DNA of 64,000 nt from Candidatus Proelusimicrobium volucris (GTDB lineage Bacteria; Elusimicrobiota; Elusimicrobia; Elusimicrobiales; Elusimicrobiaceae), in the NCBI GenBank assembly GCA_944324665.1, contig CALUXD010000002.1, positions 478,694 to 542,693 on the forward strand, given 5' to 3'. The notes under the pieces were generated by a model. That model made no database searches and was not told the origin of the DNA. It saw only the letters and a list, made by a program, of their open reading frames with translations. This document shows positions 26,421-35,127 of the stretch, piece by piece (positions within the stretch are counted from its first letter, which is position 1; every line of letters starts with the position of its first letter). The translations under genes were made by a program, and so were the position numbers.

Positions 26421-27626
26421 TTACCAATCCTTTTTTACAATTTTATCGCCGATTTTTATCTCGGCAGGCGCGGCCTTGTCCAAAGCCCACCTTATCCTTC
26501 TTAAACCTTCTATAATATTCTCCTCGGCCGCACAGTAGCTTATTCTTAAGTATCCGTCCAGTCCGAACGATACGCCTGGTACCGTCGTCACCATTACCTT
26601 ATCAAGCAGAAACGCCGATAACGCCAAAGAGTCTTTATTATAGCGGCTGAAATCCGCAAAACAATAGAACGTGCCTTTGGGAGCCAGAACTTTCACCCCT
26701 TCTATCTTTGAAAGTTCGCTCAAAAGCGTGTTTCTATTATTTTCCAAAATTTTGCGCAGTTCGTCCACAACTTCTTGGCTTCCCTGCAATGCGCCCAAGG
26801 CACCCGCTTCCGACAGCGCGCTGTTGCACGATGTCGTCTGCGCCTGCATGCGCCCCATAGCAGCGATAACTTCCTTGTTGGTCGATACCGCCCACCCTAT
26901 CCTAAGCCCCGTAAGGCCGTATAACTTCGATACGCCGTTTATGGCGACTATATTATCGGCATTGTCGGTATACTCAAAAGGGCTGGGCGCCTTCACGCCG
27001 TCAAAAACCAGCTGATGATAAATATCGTCCGTCATTAGCCATATGTTCCTGCTGCGGCAAAGTTCAACCGTTTTCCTTATAAAATCCGCGCTAAACAAAA
27101 CGCCCGCCGGATTGCTCGGGCTGTTTAACATTATCGCCTTAGTCTTTTCCGTTACCGCGTTCGCGAGTTCCTCAAAGGTGATTTCTATACCCTCTTTGGG
27201 CTTTACCGCTACGGGAACACCACCGACAAGTTTTATCATATCGGGATAGCTGACCCAATACGGCACGGGGAAAACCACTTCGTCGCCTTTGTTGATCGTA
27301 CTCAAAAGAAAGTTATATATCGCCTGCTTCGCGCCAGAAGATATAATAATATTTTTATTATCCACTTCTATACCGTAGTGCTCTTTGGTATAGCGCGCGA
27401 CGGCTTCTTTCAGTTCCGCGCCGCCCGTGGTCGGAGAATATTTTATCTTGCGGCTTTGAGCTTTCTTTATGATCGCGTCAACCGCGCTTAACGGCGCGGG
27501 TATCTCAGGCTCGCCCCCGCCCAAATGGATAACGGGTAAGCCTTCCTTCTTTAATGCGGCCGTTTTCGCGTTTAATTTAAGAGTAGGCGAATCGCCTATC
27601 GTTGAAGATAAATTGCTAAGTTCCAT
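26421..27626 (-). CDS. Class I aminotransferase, probably aspartate aminotransferase
   Basis: A 401-residue PLP enzyme of aminotransferase subgroup I-gamma/AspB type. ISSGAKQAIYNF is the cofactor-phosphate region, NSPSNPAGVLF holds the PLP-contacting Asn, DDIYHQLVF the Tyr, and NGVSKLYGLTGLRIGW contains the Schiff-base Lys. The C-terminal LRISYCA carries the substrate-carboxylate Arg. It is the first gene of a three-gene operon with pckA, which favours aspartate/oxaloacetate as substrate pair. Confidence 0.9.
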   Translation of the reverse strand: MELSNLSSTIGDSPTLKLNAKTAALKKEGLPVIHLGGGEPEIPAPLSAVDAIIKKAQSRKIKYSPTTGGAELKEAVARYTKEHYGIEVDNKNIIISSGAKQAIYNFLLSTINKGDEVVFPVPYWVSYPDMIKLVGGVPVAVKPKEGIEITFEELANAVTEKTKAIMLNSPSNPAGVLFSADFIRKTVELCRSRNIWLMTDDIYHQLVFDGVKAPSPFEYTDNADNIVAINGVSKLYGLTGLRIGWAVSTNKEVIAAMGRMQAQTTSCNSALSEAGALGALQGSQEVVDELRKILENNRNTLLSELSKIEGVKVLAPKGTFYCFADFSRYNKDSLALSAFLLDKVMVTTVPGVSFGLDGYLRISYCAAEENIIEGLRRIRWALDKAAPAEIKIGDKIVKKDW

Positions 27627-27761
27627 ATCTCCCTCTTAGTACATTATACCTTTATTGCCCGTCCTTTTTAACCCTTTAAGCCAGATTAAACAAAAATATC
27701 CGTTTTACGGATTAAAATCCCTTTTTTATCCTATGCGCGGCACTTCAGCCCGACAAATATA

Positions 27762-27767
27762 TATAAT
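27762..27767 (+). promoter_or_regulatory. -10 box giving a probably leaderless transcript
   Basis: TATAAT ends six bases before the ATG at 27774 and no ribosome-binding site is present, so the message would begin at or next to the start codon. The -35 region is weak. Confidence 0.45.
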
Positions 27768-27773
27768 TGTCTT

Positions 27774-28484
27774 ATGAAATGGAACCCCTGGCACGGCTGC
27801 CGCAAATATTCCGAAGGCTGCCTTAATTGTTATGTATACCGTATCGATTCCAGACACGGAAAAGACAGCTCTTTAATCCTCAAGAACAAAGACTTTGATT
27901 TGCCCCTCAAAAAGAGCCGCAGCGGCAATTTTAAAATACCTTCCGGCGAAACCGTTTACACCTGCTTCAGTTCCGACTTCTTTCTCCAAGAGGCCGACCC
28001 ATGGCGCCCCGACGCTTGGCGTATGATTAAATTTAGATCGGACCTGCATTTCTTTATGACCACAAAACGAATACTGCGCCTGCCAGATATGTTCCCCCCG
28101 GATTGGCAGGACGGGTACCCTAACGTAACCATCGCCTGCACCGTGGAAAATCAAAAGCGGGCAGATGAACGCCTGCCCGTTTATCTGGAATTGCCGATAA
28201 AAAATAAAATTCTTATTTGCGAACCGCTCCTTACGGAACTTGATTTGGCGCCCTACCTAACACCGCAGATACTTGAAGTCGTCGCGGGCGGTGAATCCGG
28301 CCCCAACGCCCGCCCCGCCCGCTTTGAGTGGTTCCTTAATTTAAGCGCCCAATGCAAAAAAGCGAAAGTGCCCTTCAAATTCAAGCAGACGGGTGCGAAC
28401 TTTATCAAAGACGGAAAACTATATAAAATCCCCCGCAATCTTCAGCATATACAAGCTCAAAAAGCAAATATAGATTTTTATTGA
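27774..28484 (+). CDS. DUF5131 (phage Gp37/Gp68-like) family protein
   Basis: A 236-residue protein of the family first named from phage Gp37/Gp68. W-N-P-W-H-G-C-R-K-Y-S-E-G-C-L-N-C-Y-V-Y at the N-terminus holds the family's Cys-x6-Cys-x2-Cys motif, radical-SAM-like in pattern. VVAGGESGPNARP near residue 180 is the second family motif, and FFMTTKR lies between. Members often sit near three-Cys-motif partner proteins in mobile DNA, but none is seen here. Its stop overlaps the end of the convergent MFS gene by seven bases. Function not established. Confidence 0.85.
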   Translation: MKWNPWHGCRKYSEGCLNCYVYRIDSRHGKDSSLILKNKDFDLPLKKSRSGNFKIPSGETVYTCFSSDFFLQEADPWRPDAWRMIKFRSDLHFFMTTKRILRLPDMFPPDWQDGYPNVTIACTVENQKRADERLPVYLELPIKNKILICEPLLTELDLAPYLTPQILEVVAGGESGPNARPARFEWFLNLSAQCKKAKVPFKFKQTGANFIKDGKLYKIPRNLQHIQAQKANIDFY

Positions 28485-29776
28485 TCCAAAAATTCAGCCT
28501 TATCGGCCGCGGCTATGTAGGAATCGGCCTCCCGAAGCTGCTTGATTTTATAGCAAAGCGGTATCACCGCAAAAGAGATAAGGCTCATCACGCTGACAAG
28601 CAGGAAAAATTCCTTATATCCCAAAACCACCTGTAATTTGCCGCTTATCATATTGGGTATCATCATACCAAAAGCCATTATGCCCGTAGATATGGCGTAA
28701 AAAGAAGTTTTGTATTTCCCCTGCGATACAAACATAACAAACACCGTAAAAGCCATCATCGCAAGGCCGTTGCCGAAATTTTCCAAAACAAGCAATGTCC
28801 CTATAACCCACAGACCCGGCCGAAAATACGCCATATAGGCGTAAAAGAAATTGGGCAAGACGAGTATCAGCGCGAAATACCATATACATTTTCTAAATCC
28901 GAACTTGGATAATATGTATCCCCCCAATATATTGCCAGCTATCACCGCCAATAAGCCCAAGGTGCCTTTGATGTAACCGAAAGCCTCCGTACTCAAGGCC
29001 AAAGCCCCTTCCGCCTCCGGCTTTAGAAGAAACGGCACCACCACCTTTTCCAAACACGCGTCCCCGAAGCGATATAGCAGTATGAAAAGAAGAATATAAA
29101 TTATATTTTCCTGTTTGAAATAGCTCTTGAATACGTCCGCGAAGAGATATCCCCTTTCCAGCACCGCCGCCTTATCGGCCTGCGGACGAGGCAATATAAA
29201 TTTATGATAAGTCGTCACCAAAAAAGTAAAAGCGGCCAAGGCGCATAACACCATACTCCACGCCGCGGCCTCACTGTCGCCCAAGGCCCGAGCCTTGCCC
29301 GCCAATACCACCAATGGTCCGCTGATAAATATCATCGCGAACCTGTAAAACACCGTACGCCAGCCGACAAATTCGCTCTGGCGTTTGCCGTCAAGCGCTA
29401 TCATATAGTAGCCGTCAAGCGCGATGTCGTGCGTCGCCGATATCGCCGCGCCCGCAAAAAAACCGATTATCGAAAAAGTAAAGAAATTATCCCACTTCAA
29501 ACAAAGCGCCAAAAACAAAAATACCAAAGCCAAAGCGTACTGCGTGGCAAGTATCCAAAAACGCTTCGTCGCGTTGCCCTCAACCAAAGGCGACCAGAAC
29601 ATCTTTAAAGCCCATGGCAGGTACAGCCAGCTAGTCCAAAAGATAAATACGTCGTTGGGAACACCCAGCTTGGAATATATAACCGCGGAAAGTATGTTTA
29701 TTACGGCATAGGGAACACCCTCCATAAAATAGGCCGTCGGTATATACGCCCAAGGGGAAATATTCTTAAAATTCAT
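28478..29776 (-). CDS. MFS transporter, AmpG-like
   Basis: A 432-residue protein with about twelve predicted membrane helices. The start (W-A-Y-I-P-T-A-Y-F-M-E-G-V-P-Y) and the DIALDGYYM segment after helix 4 resemble AmpG-type muropeptide/sugar permeases and related MFS proteins. No obvious operon partner. Substrate not determinable by eye; import of cell-wall fragments is one possibility. Confidence 0.75.
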   Translation of the reverse strand: MNFKNISPWAYIPTAYFMEGVPYAVINILSAVIYSKLGVPNDVFIFWTSWLYLPWALKMFWSPLVEGNATKRFWILATQYALALVFLFLALCLKWDNFFTFSIIGFFAGAAISATHDIALDGYYMIALDGKRQSEFVGWRTVFYRFAMIFISGPLVVLAGKARALGDSEAAAWSMVLCALAAFTFLVTTYHKFILPRPQADKAAVLERGYLFADVFKSYFKQENIIYILLFILLYRFGDACLEKVVVPFLLKPEAEGALALSTEAFGYIKGTLGLLAVIAGNILGGYILSKFGFRKCIWYFALILVLPNFFYAYMAYFRPGLWVIGTLLVLENFGNGLAMMAFTVFVMFVSQGKYKTSFYAISTGIMAFGMMIPNMISGKLQVVLGYKEFFLLVSVMSLISFAVIPLCYKIKQLREADSYIAAADKAEFLDQ

Positions 29777-29875
29777 AAACGCTCCAAAATACCGTCATTT
29801 ATTTGTTTAAGTATACAAAAAATGTATTTTATATGTATAATCTCTACTGGAGAAATTTTATTTATAGGATTAACA

Positions 29876-30514
29876 ATGAAATCAAAACTTATAAAAAAAC
29901 CAAGCGACGATTTAATAATTTTCTTAAGCGGCTGGGGCTGCGACGATAACCAATTCAAAAATATGCACAGCGAAAAAAATGTTTTTCTCTGCTGGGACTA
30001 TTCCGACATCAGCTTTGATTTTGACGCTTCCAGCTACAAGAATGTTCATCTTCTGGCTTATTCGGCGGGGGTCTTCGCCGCAGGGCTCATAAAAGACAAA
30101 CTGCCCCGGCTGAAACAAAAAATAGCCGTCAACGGCAATCCACTGATGTTTGACGATTATTACGGCATACCCAAAGACGTTATAAAAGTTTTCAAGGGGC
30201 TTAATCTTTCAAATTATATGGCCTTCAGACGCGATTATCTTGTGGCGAGCGAGGAGGAATTGGAAGATTTCAACAAAAACTCTTCTATGAGGACTTTCGA
30301 AAGCTGTTTTGAGGAACTTGATAATCTGCAAAAACTTGCCGCAAGCAATTATCCCGTAATGGAATTTGACAAAGCAATTATCGCCGAGAAGGATAAAATA
30401 TTCTCCCCCGACAGACAAAAAGAATATTTCCGCGGAAAGTATAAAACTTTAAATGATTGCGCGCATAATGTATTTTATCGCTTTAAGAATTTTGACGAAA
30501 TTTTAAGTTTCTGA
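29876..30514 (+). CDS. BioG-like pimeloyl-ACP methyl ester esterase (DUF452)
   Basis: A 212-residue alpha/beta hydrolase. IFLSGWGCDDNQF at the start and LLAYSAGVFAA (nucleophile Ser near 80) are the DUF452/BioG hallmarks. NDCAHNVFYRFKNFDEIL at the end supplies the catalytic His. BioG demethylates pimeloyl-ACP methyl ester before biotin ring assembly. The frame opens 18 codons earlier, but the ATG at 29876 has AGGA in front and gives the family N-terminus. No other biotin gene is in the window. Confidence 0.75.
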   Translation: MKSKLIKKPSDDLIIFLSGWGCDDNQFKNMHSEKNVFLCWDYSDISFDFDASSYKNVHLLAYSAGVFAAGLIKDKLPRLKQKIAVNGNPLMFDDYYGIPKDVIKVFKGLNLSNYMAFRRDYLVASEEELEDFNKNSSMRTFESCFEELDNLQKLAASNYPVMEFDKAIIAEKDKIFSPDRQKEYFRGKYKTLNDCAHNVFYRFKNFDEILSF

Positions 30515-30574
30515 CGGGAAAGACAAATATTTCCTTCTTAACAGCGCGCTAATTTTATATAATATATTGGAATT

Positions 30575-30659
30575 GGAGAGGTGTGTGAGTGGTTGAAACA
30601 GCAGGTCTCGAAAACCTGTGTACCGCAAGGTATCGAGGGTTCGAATCCCTCCCTCTCCG
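30575..30659 (+). tRNA. tRNA-Ser(CGA)
   Basis: Acceptor GGAGAGG pairs with CCTCTCC, discriminator G. The anticodon loop is CTCGAAA (anticodon CGA, reads UCG). There is a long variable arm TACC-GCAA-GGTA as in class II tRNAs, and the T arm contains GGTTCGAAT. CCA is not encoded. A TATAAT box lies 12 bases upstream. Confidence 0.95.
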
Positions 30660-30716
30660 TTTTTTATTGCCTTATTACCAATATAACAGCCTTTTCCCAA
30701 GACTTATTTTCTCTAT

Positions 30717-30746
30717 TTGACGACTAGTAATCAAAACAGATACAAT
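30717..30746 (+). promoter_or_regulatory. Promoter of the outer-membrane protein gene
   Basis: -35 TTGACG (30717-30722), 18 bases, -10 TACAAT (30741-30746), about 55 bases before the ATG at 30801. Confidence 0.6.
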
Positions 30747-30800
30747 ATAAGCTCTTACCGAAAGGTAGGATAATTAACATTTGAGATATCAGGAGAAACG

Positions 30801-31406
30801 ATGAAAAAGAAACTTACCATCGCGTTGTTGGCCGTATTTCTTTCCCCCTTGGCTTTTGCGCAAGGCAATTGGGGTGCCGCTGTAAAATTTGGTGCAGCCG
30901 AAACCGATCCCCAAACTTTACAAAAAGTATTTGATGCCGTTGGTGGAGATTTAACAAAAGGTTACGGTTTTTTTGCTTTAGAAGGTCTGTATGAGTGGAA
31001 CCTTGTTGACCAAAACAAATTGGGCGTAAAAATCGGTTTAGACGGATATGGCGAGAACAAATACAAGAGCCATTCCATAAAAGAAATTACGGAAACCATA
31101 TACTCCATACCCCTTACCGTATATTATAAATGGGATAATGGCGTAAAGAATTGGAGCTTCTTTGCAGGTGCCGGCGTAACTTTTATGCAAGCCGAAATTG
31201 ACGATAGCGAAAGCTCTTATGACGAATCAAAAGTTTTCCCGCACATCACCGGCGGCGTTGAATACAGGTTTACGGAAGTTTTCGCCTTAGGGCTTGACGT
31301 TAAATACAACTTCTCCGCGAAACTTGAGAAAAACATTGAAGGCCTTGATTATAAAACCGACAAAAGCGGTATAGGCGCTGCTTTGGCTGCCCGTTTTTAC
31401 TTCTAA
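30801..31406 (+). CDS. Outer-membrane beta-barrel protein
   Basis: A 201-residue protein with a clear signal peptide ending in A-F-A (residue 20). The mature part shows alternating hydrophobic/aromatic strands (SIPLTVYYKW, SFFAGAGVTF, ALGLDVKYNF) and ends in A-A-R-F-Y-F with a C-terminal aromatic, as expected for a small OmpA/OmpX-like 8-strand barrel inserted by BAM. Monocistronic with a good promoter and terminator. The ligand or role is unknown. It is direct evidence for an outer membrane. Confidence 0.82.
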   Translation: MKKKLTIALLAVFLSPLAFAQGNWGAAVKFGAAETDPQTLQKVFDAVGGDLTKGYGFFALEGLYEWNLVDQNKLGVKIGLDGYGENKYKSHSIKEITETIYSIPLTVYYKWDNGVKNWSFFAGAGVTFMQAEIDDSESSYDESKVFPHITGGVEYRFTEVFALGLDVKYNFSAKLEKNIEGLDYKTDKSGIGAALAARFYF

Positions 31407-31424
31407 TAAAAAAACAAAAAACGA

Positions 31425-31453
31425 AAACCCTCGGCCAAAACCGAGGGTTTTTT
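31425..31453 (+). terminator. Terminator of the outer-membrane protein gene
   Basis: AAACCCTCGG, loop, CCGAGGGTTT then TTTATT. Confidence 0.85.
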
Positions 31454-31506
31454 ATTGTCCTTTATCTATATTTTAATATCTTCCCCGTTGCCAAAGTTTG
31501 TAACAA

Positions 31507-32190
31507 TCAAACAGCTTTTATTCTGTCGGAACAAAAAGACAATAATAAAGAGGCCGCGCGATTTAATTTATCGCCCGAATAGAAAGCAAAATTTTTTCTG
31601 TCCAAACAATACTGCATCAAATCTTTAGCCTCCCCGTTCAGCTTCCCGAAAAGCTCCCTTTTACTGCGCGGATATTCCCCCGTATTACAATAATACTCCG
31701 CTTGTAAAATAAAGAAAACGCCTTTGTAAATCCCGCTCAAGGAAGACGCAAAATCCGAGTCATACAAAAAAGAATGCGCGCAAGCGTGATACAATGCCTC
31801 ACAGCCGGCTTTGACGGCGGCTTTGGCGTCTTCCTTACGCGGAACGGGAACAATATCCTTCAAATCGCCGTATAAAGGCTTAGTGTCAAAATACAGTTGG
31901 AACACTTCTCGCTTGCTCCAATTGGCGAGCTCGGCGCGTCCGCTTATAAAACCGCAGGCCTTGTCGGAATGGGGCATTGTCTTTATCAATTCTTTATATT
32001 TTCCCAAATCGGATAAAGAGATTTCGTCAAATACCGCCACGATGTCAATATCGCTGTTTTCATCGGCTTCACCCCTTCCGTAACTGCCTTGATAGCCGAG
32101 GAATAAAAGCCTATCTCCAAACGCAGCCTTTAGCTTGGAGAGCAACGCCCCGCTCCACTCTTTTATATCTACTATGCACCCGCTAGTCAT
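31507..32190 (-). CDS. Nucleotidyltransferase-domain protein
   Basis: A 227-residue protein with the pol-beta-type nucleotidyltransferase signature G-S-Y-G-R-G-E-A-D-E-N-S-D-I-D-I-V near residue 35, with both metal-binding Asp residues of DxD present. The C-terminal half is helical, like the substrate-binding half of aminoglycoside or lincosamide nucleotidyltransferases. It could be such a resistance enzyme, a toxin-antitoxin MNT relative or something else. Its ATG follows the stop of the 185-residue membrane protein directly (TAA-ATG), so the two are translationally coupled. Confidence 0.72.
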   Translation of the reverse strand: MTSGCIVDIKEWSGALLSKLKAAFGDRLLFLGYQGSYGRGEADENSDIDIVAVFDEISLSDLGKYKELIKTMPHSDKACGFISGRAELANWSKREVFQLYFDTKPLYGDLKDIVPVPRKEDAKAAVKAGCEALYHACAHSFLYDSDFASSLSGIYKGVFFILQAEYYCNTGEYPRSKRELFGKLNGEAKDLMQYCLDRKNFAFYSGDKLNRAASLLLSFCSDRIKAV

Positions 32191-32748
32191 TTATTTCTCC
32201 TTCGCCGAGGATTTCTCTGTTCTACACCGCTTTATAAAGTTATACAATTCGTCAATATTTGCATTAGTCCCGGACAATGGATAAGACAAAGTGTTTCTTT
32301 TCTGCAAAGAAGCCAAAATCTTTTGGAATATATTATAGCCCTCTATTATAACCTTGACGCGTTCCTCTTTTAATTCCAGCCTTAAAAACACCTTTCCCTT
32401 AATCCTATCCAAATAAATCCTTTCCATATCCACCCATTTGACAAATCCTTCGGGGAGTGTTGCGCCTTTTTCATTTATCGTCAATATTAAAGGATTTCTA
32501 AAAAATTTCAAAAAAGCGAAAGAACCGAACACCGTAAAAAAAAGCAGAGAAAACCACCCCAAAATTTTATACAAAATCGGGCTGTCATAATGGTGTCGGC
32601 CCGGATTGGGATCCGAGGCTAAAATCTCCGCGTTAAAAATAAAAAACAGACCAGCACAAGTAAAAAAAAGAATGGCAAAAAAGATAAGAATTAAAGTCTT
32701 TTTCGTATAGTGTATTTTAAATTCTTTAACCGCTCCGATTTTATCCAT
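32191..32748 (-). CDS. STM3941-like two-helix membrane protein
   Basis: A 185-residue protein with two predicted membrane helices (residues ~18-40 and ~60-82) followed by a cytoplasmic beta-rich domain containing I-Y-L-D-R-I-K-G-K-V-F-L-R-L and a C-terminal helix. The layout resembles the STM3941 family of uncharacterised proteins (PH-domain-like tails). It is the first gene of a pair with the nucleotidyltransferase. No function can be stated. Confidence 0.6.
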   Translation of the reverse strand: MDKIGAVKEFKIHYTKKTLILIFFAILFFTCAGLFFIFNAEILASDPNPGRHHYDSPILYKILGWFSLLFFTVFGSFAFLKFFRNPLILTINEKGATLPEGFVKWVDMERIYLDRIKGKVFLRLELKEERVKVIIEGYNIFQKILASLQKRNTLSYPLSGTNANIDELYNFIKRCRTEKSSAKEK

Positions 32749-32844
32749 TTTACCCTCGTATCCCGATATTTATAACTTCCGTTGATATTATATTGCCATA
32801 CGCCATATGCGCTAAAGCGAGGAAATATCAGCACTGTCGTTTAG

Positions 32845-33591
32845 TTATATTTTATTGTAAACAAAGTCGGGAAGCACTTTTAAAATCCACGCTATCAGCC
32901 GCCAACGCTTTGTTATATAGGTTACAGCATTGTTCTTGGCTATGGCGCGGGCTATTTGCCGCGCTGCCTTATCAGCAGGGGCAACCCAAAACAACCCCTC
33001 CTTGCCGCCGACGCCTTTGGCCATGGCCGTATCGACAAAACCCGGTATTATTGTGCAGACTTTCAAATTAAGTTTGTTCTTAAGGGCTTTCTTCCTAAGC
33101 CCCTCAAGATAGTTACTTACATAAGCCTTGCTGGCATAATAAGATGGTGCCAAATCCGACCCCCTGAAAGAGGCGATGCTGGATATCCCGGCAAGCGCGC
33201 CTTGCCCGCCGTACTTGGGCAAATTTCTTTCAAAATAATTATACGCCGCGATGGCCGCGTCGGTAAAGCCCAAAACATTTGTCTTTACGGTATCAAGTTC
33301 TGGCCCGGCATTTAAAGAAGCGTTTATCTCCCCTATTCCGCTGCAAATTATTATTATGTCTATTTTACCCATATCTTCGTGTACGCTTTTTATCAAATCC
33401 GCGCAGGCAAGCGCCTTGATATCGGAAGCATAGGTAAAAACCCTTGTGGGATTTACCCGTTTGAGTTCATCCAAAAGAGCTTGACGCCGCCCGCTTACCC
33501 CGACAACACAACCCAAATCCAAATAATACTCGGCCAAGGCTCTGCCTATGCCGGAAGTCCCGCCTATTATAAAAATGTTCTTTTTCTCCAT
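32845..33591 (-). CDS. SDR family oxidoreductase
   Basis: A 248-residue classical short-chain dehydrogenase. GGTSGIG (10-16) binds the dinucleotide, and S-G-R-R after beta-2 suggests NADP(H). S-S-I-A-S-F and Y-Y-A-S-K carry the Ser, Tyr and Lys of the active site. V-C-T-I-I-P-G-F-V-D-T is the usual post-active-site segment. The substrate is not predictable. Divergent from the methyltransferase gene at 33633 with only 41 bases between. Confidence 0.88.
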   Translation of the reverse strand: MEKKNIFIIGGTSGIGRALAEYYLDLGCVVGVSGRRQALLDELKRVNPTRVFTYASDIKALACADLIKSVHEDMGKIDIIIICSGIGEINASLNAGPELDTVKTNVLGFTDAAIAAYNYFERNLPKYGGQGALAGISSIASFRGSDLAPSYYASKAYVSNYLEGLRKKALKNKLNLKVCTIIPGFVDTAMAKGVGGKEGLFWVAPADKAARQIARAIAKNNAVTYITKRWRLIAWILKVLPDFVYNKI

Positions 33592-33632
33592 AGTATTTAT
33601 TATAATTTATTATATCTTCTAACGGGGTAATC

Positions 33633-34535
33633 ATGACAGTTCAATACGAAAATAAAGAACAATGCGATATATGTTCCGGGCGAAAGCTGGAAAATCTTTT
33701 CAAAATAAGGAACTTGGAGGGTTTACACGGCCAATTTAATCTGCTTAAATGCAAAGATTGCGGTTCTTACTATACATCTCCTTATCCGACACCTCAAACC
33801 ATAAATGAATTATATTGCCAACGGGAAAATAATCATAATTTTGATTTAAAATCCAATTATTTTATAGATTTATTAAAGGATATTTCCGCGAAAAAGACTT
33901 TGAAAAATTTTATCAAAAAGACAAATCTGCACCCCCGCTCGATTTTGGACTTCGGTACGGGCAACGGCAGATATGCGGCAATGTCCTCAGTTCTTTTCCC
34001 CCAAGCCGAAATAACCGCCTGCGACTTTATGGCGGATAAACCATCAAGATTGGAAGAACCACCTTTTAGACACATAAAATATATTACCACCCCCCAGCTT
34101 CTTAATAGCGGGAAAAAATACGACTTAATACTCTTAAGACACGTAATAGAGCACATTTTTAAGCCGGCAGACTTTCTAAGCTCTTTATCGGAAAAGCTGA
34201 CCCAAAACGGCTTTATCTATATTGAGGTTCCAAACATCAACTGTATATATTCCATTCCCCTTCTGCGCAATCATTACAGCGGATATAATCCTCCATATCA
34301 CCTTACCCACTATGATGAATCCGCCTTTAACCTTTTATTGTCAAAAACTAATATGGATTTTAAAATTTGGCAGCAGAGCATGCCCCTATTCTCTAATGCT
34401 GCGGCGTCAATATGCAAAAGGAAATTAAATCCGTTTTTTCAATTCATTGGAATACTGTTGCACCCTATCCAAAAAGCCGGCGCGGCGATAAAAGGCGAAA
34501 AAGAGGTTCTTTGCGCCGCCGTAAAGAACAAATAG
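33633..34535 (+). CDS. Class I SAM-dependent methyltransferase with N-terminal zinc-ribbon-like motif
   Basis: A 300-residue protein. The N-terminus has CDIC (residues 10-13) and CKDC (residues 47-50), a putative zinc-binding pair as in the sugar C-methyltransferase/Methyltransf_13-type family. ILDFGTGNGRYAAMS is SAM motif I, and LLRHVIEHIFKPADFLSSLS is the post-motif region of the Methyltransf_23 type. The C-terminus has a hydrophobic helix. This architecture is common in polysaccharide or sugar modification enzymes. The acceptor is unknown. Confidence 0.8.
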   Translation: MTVQYENKEQCDICSGRKLENLFKIRNLEGLHGQFNLLKCKDCGSYYTSPYPTPQTINELYCQRENNHNFDLKSNYFIDLLKDISAKKTLKNFIKKTNLHPRSILDFGTGNGRYAAMSSVLFPQAEITACDFMADKPSRLEEPPFRHIKYITTPQLLNSGKKYDLILLRHVIEHIFKPADFLSSLSEKLTQNGFIYIEVPNINCIYSIPLLRNHYSGYNPPYHLTHYDESAFNLLLSKTNMDFKIWQQSMPLFSNAAASICKRKLNPFFQFIGILLHPIQKAGAAIKGEKEVLCAAVKNK

Positions 34536-34568
34536 TATAATTATAGTTACCAACAAGGGGGGCTTTTT

Positions 34569-35057
34569 ATGAAATATAATGATAATGCAAAAAACGACCT
34601 AACAGCCTTGTCCAAAGGCGCGTTTTTAATATCTCAAGATGCGGGACAGACAAACATTATGACCATCGCCTGGGGCGCGATAGGCAATATTTGGGGCAAA
34701 CCCGTATTTATAGCTCTTGTAAGGAAAAGCCGTTTCACCCATGAGCTAATAAACAATTCCAACGAGTTTACCGTTACTATCCCGCATGAGGATATGTCAG
34801 AAGCTTTGGCGCTATGCGGCACCAAGTCGGGGCGGGAAATGGATAAAATGGAATTTTTGGGGTTAAAAACCGTACCCAGCAAGGAAATCAAGACCCCCAC
34901 TCTCGACTGCAAAGGTACGCATTACGAATGTATGGTGCTATATAAAACCGATATGAAACCTTCGGAGTTGGACGAACTTACAAAAGAACGCTGGTACGGC
35001 GACAATGACTTCCATACCGTATACTTTGCCGAAATAGTAAATACTACGGAAAAGTAA
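34569..35057 (+). CDS. Flavin reductase-like FMN-binding protein
   Basis: A 162-residue protein of the flavin reductase/HpaC-like split-barrel family: N-I-M-T-I-A-W-G-A-I-G close to the N-terminus contacts FMN, R-K-S-R-F-T-H-E-L-I follows, and F-T-V-T-I-P marks the next strand. Family members reduce flavins with NAD(P)H or act as FMN-bound electron carriers. It starts 34 bases after the methyltransferase stop and ends at a hairpin terminator. Confidence 0.82.
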   Translation: MKYNDNAKNDLTALSKGAFLISQDAGQTNIMTIAWGAIGNIWGKPVFIALVRKSRFTHELINNSNEFTVTIPHEDMSEALALCGTKSGREMDKMEFLGLKTVPSKEIKTPTLDCKGTHYECMVLYKTDMKPSELDELTKERWYGDNDFHTVYFAEIVNTTEK

Positions 35058-35073
35058 ATTAGAGATATCCGCA

Positions 35074-35110
35074 AAAAAATACGGGCCGCCTTTAAAGACG
35101 GCCCGTTTCT
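35074..35110. terminator. Bidirectional terminator between convergent genes
   Basis: ACGGGCCG and CGGCCCGT form an 8-bp stem. It is followed by TTTCT on the plus strand and by ATTTTTTTG on the minus strand, so it serves the secreted-protein gene at 35128 best. Confidence 0.8.
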
Positions 35111-35127
35111 ATCGTTTGGCAAAAATA

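Noticed and set aside
31507-32190. Aminoglycoside or lincosamide resistance enzyme
   Set aside because: The nucleotidyltransferase core is clear, but nothing in the sequence identifies a drug substrate, so only the domain is claimed.
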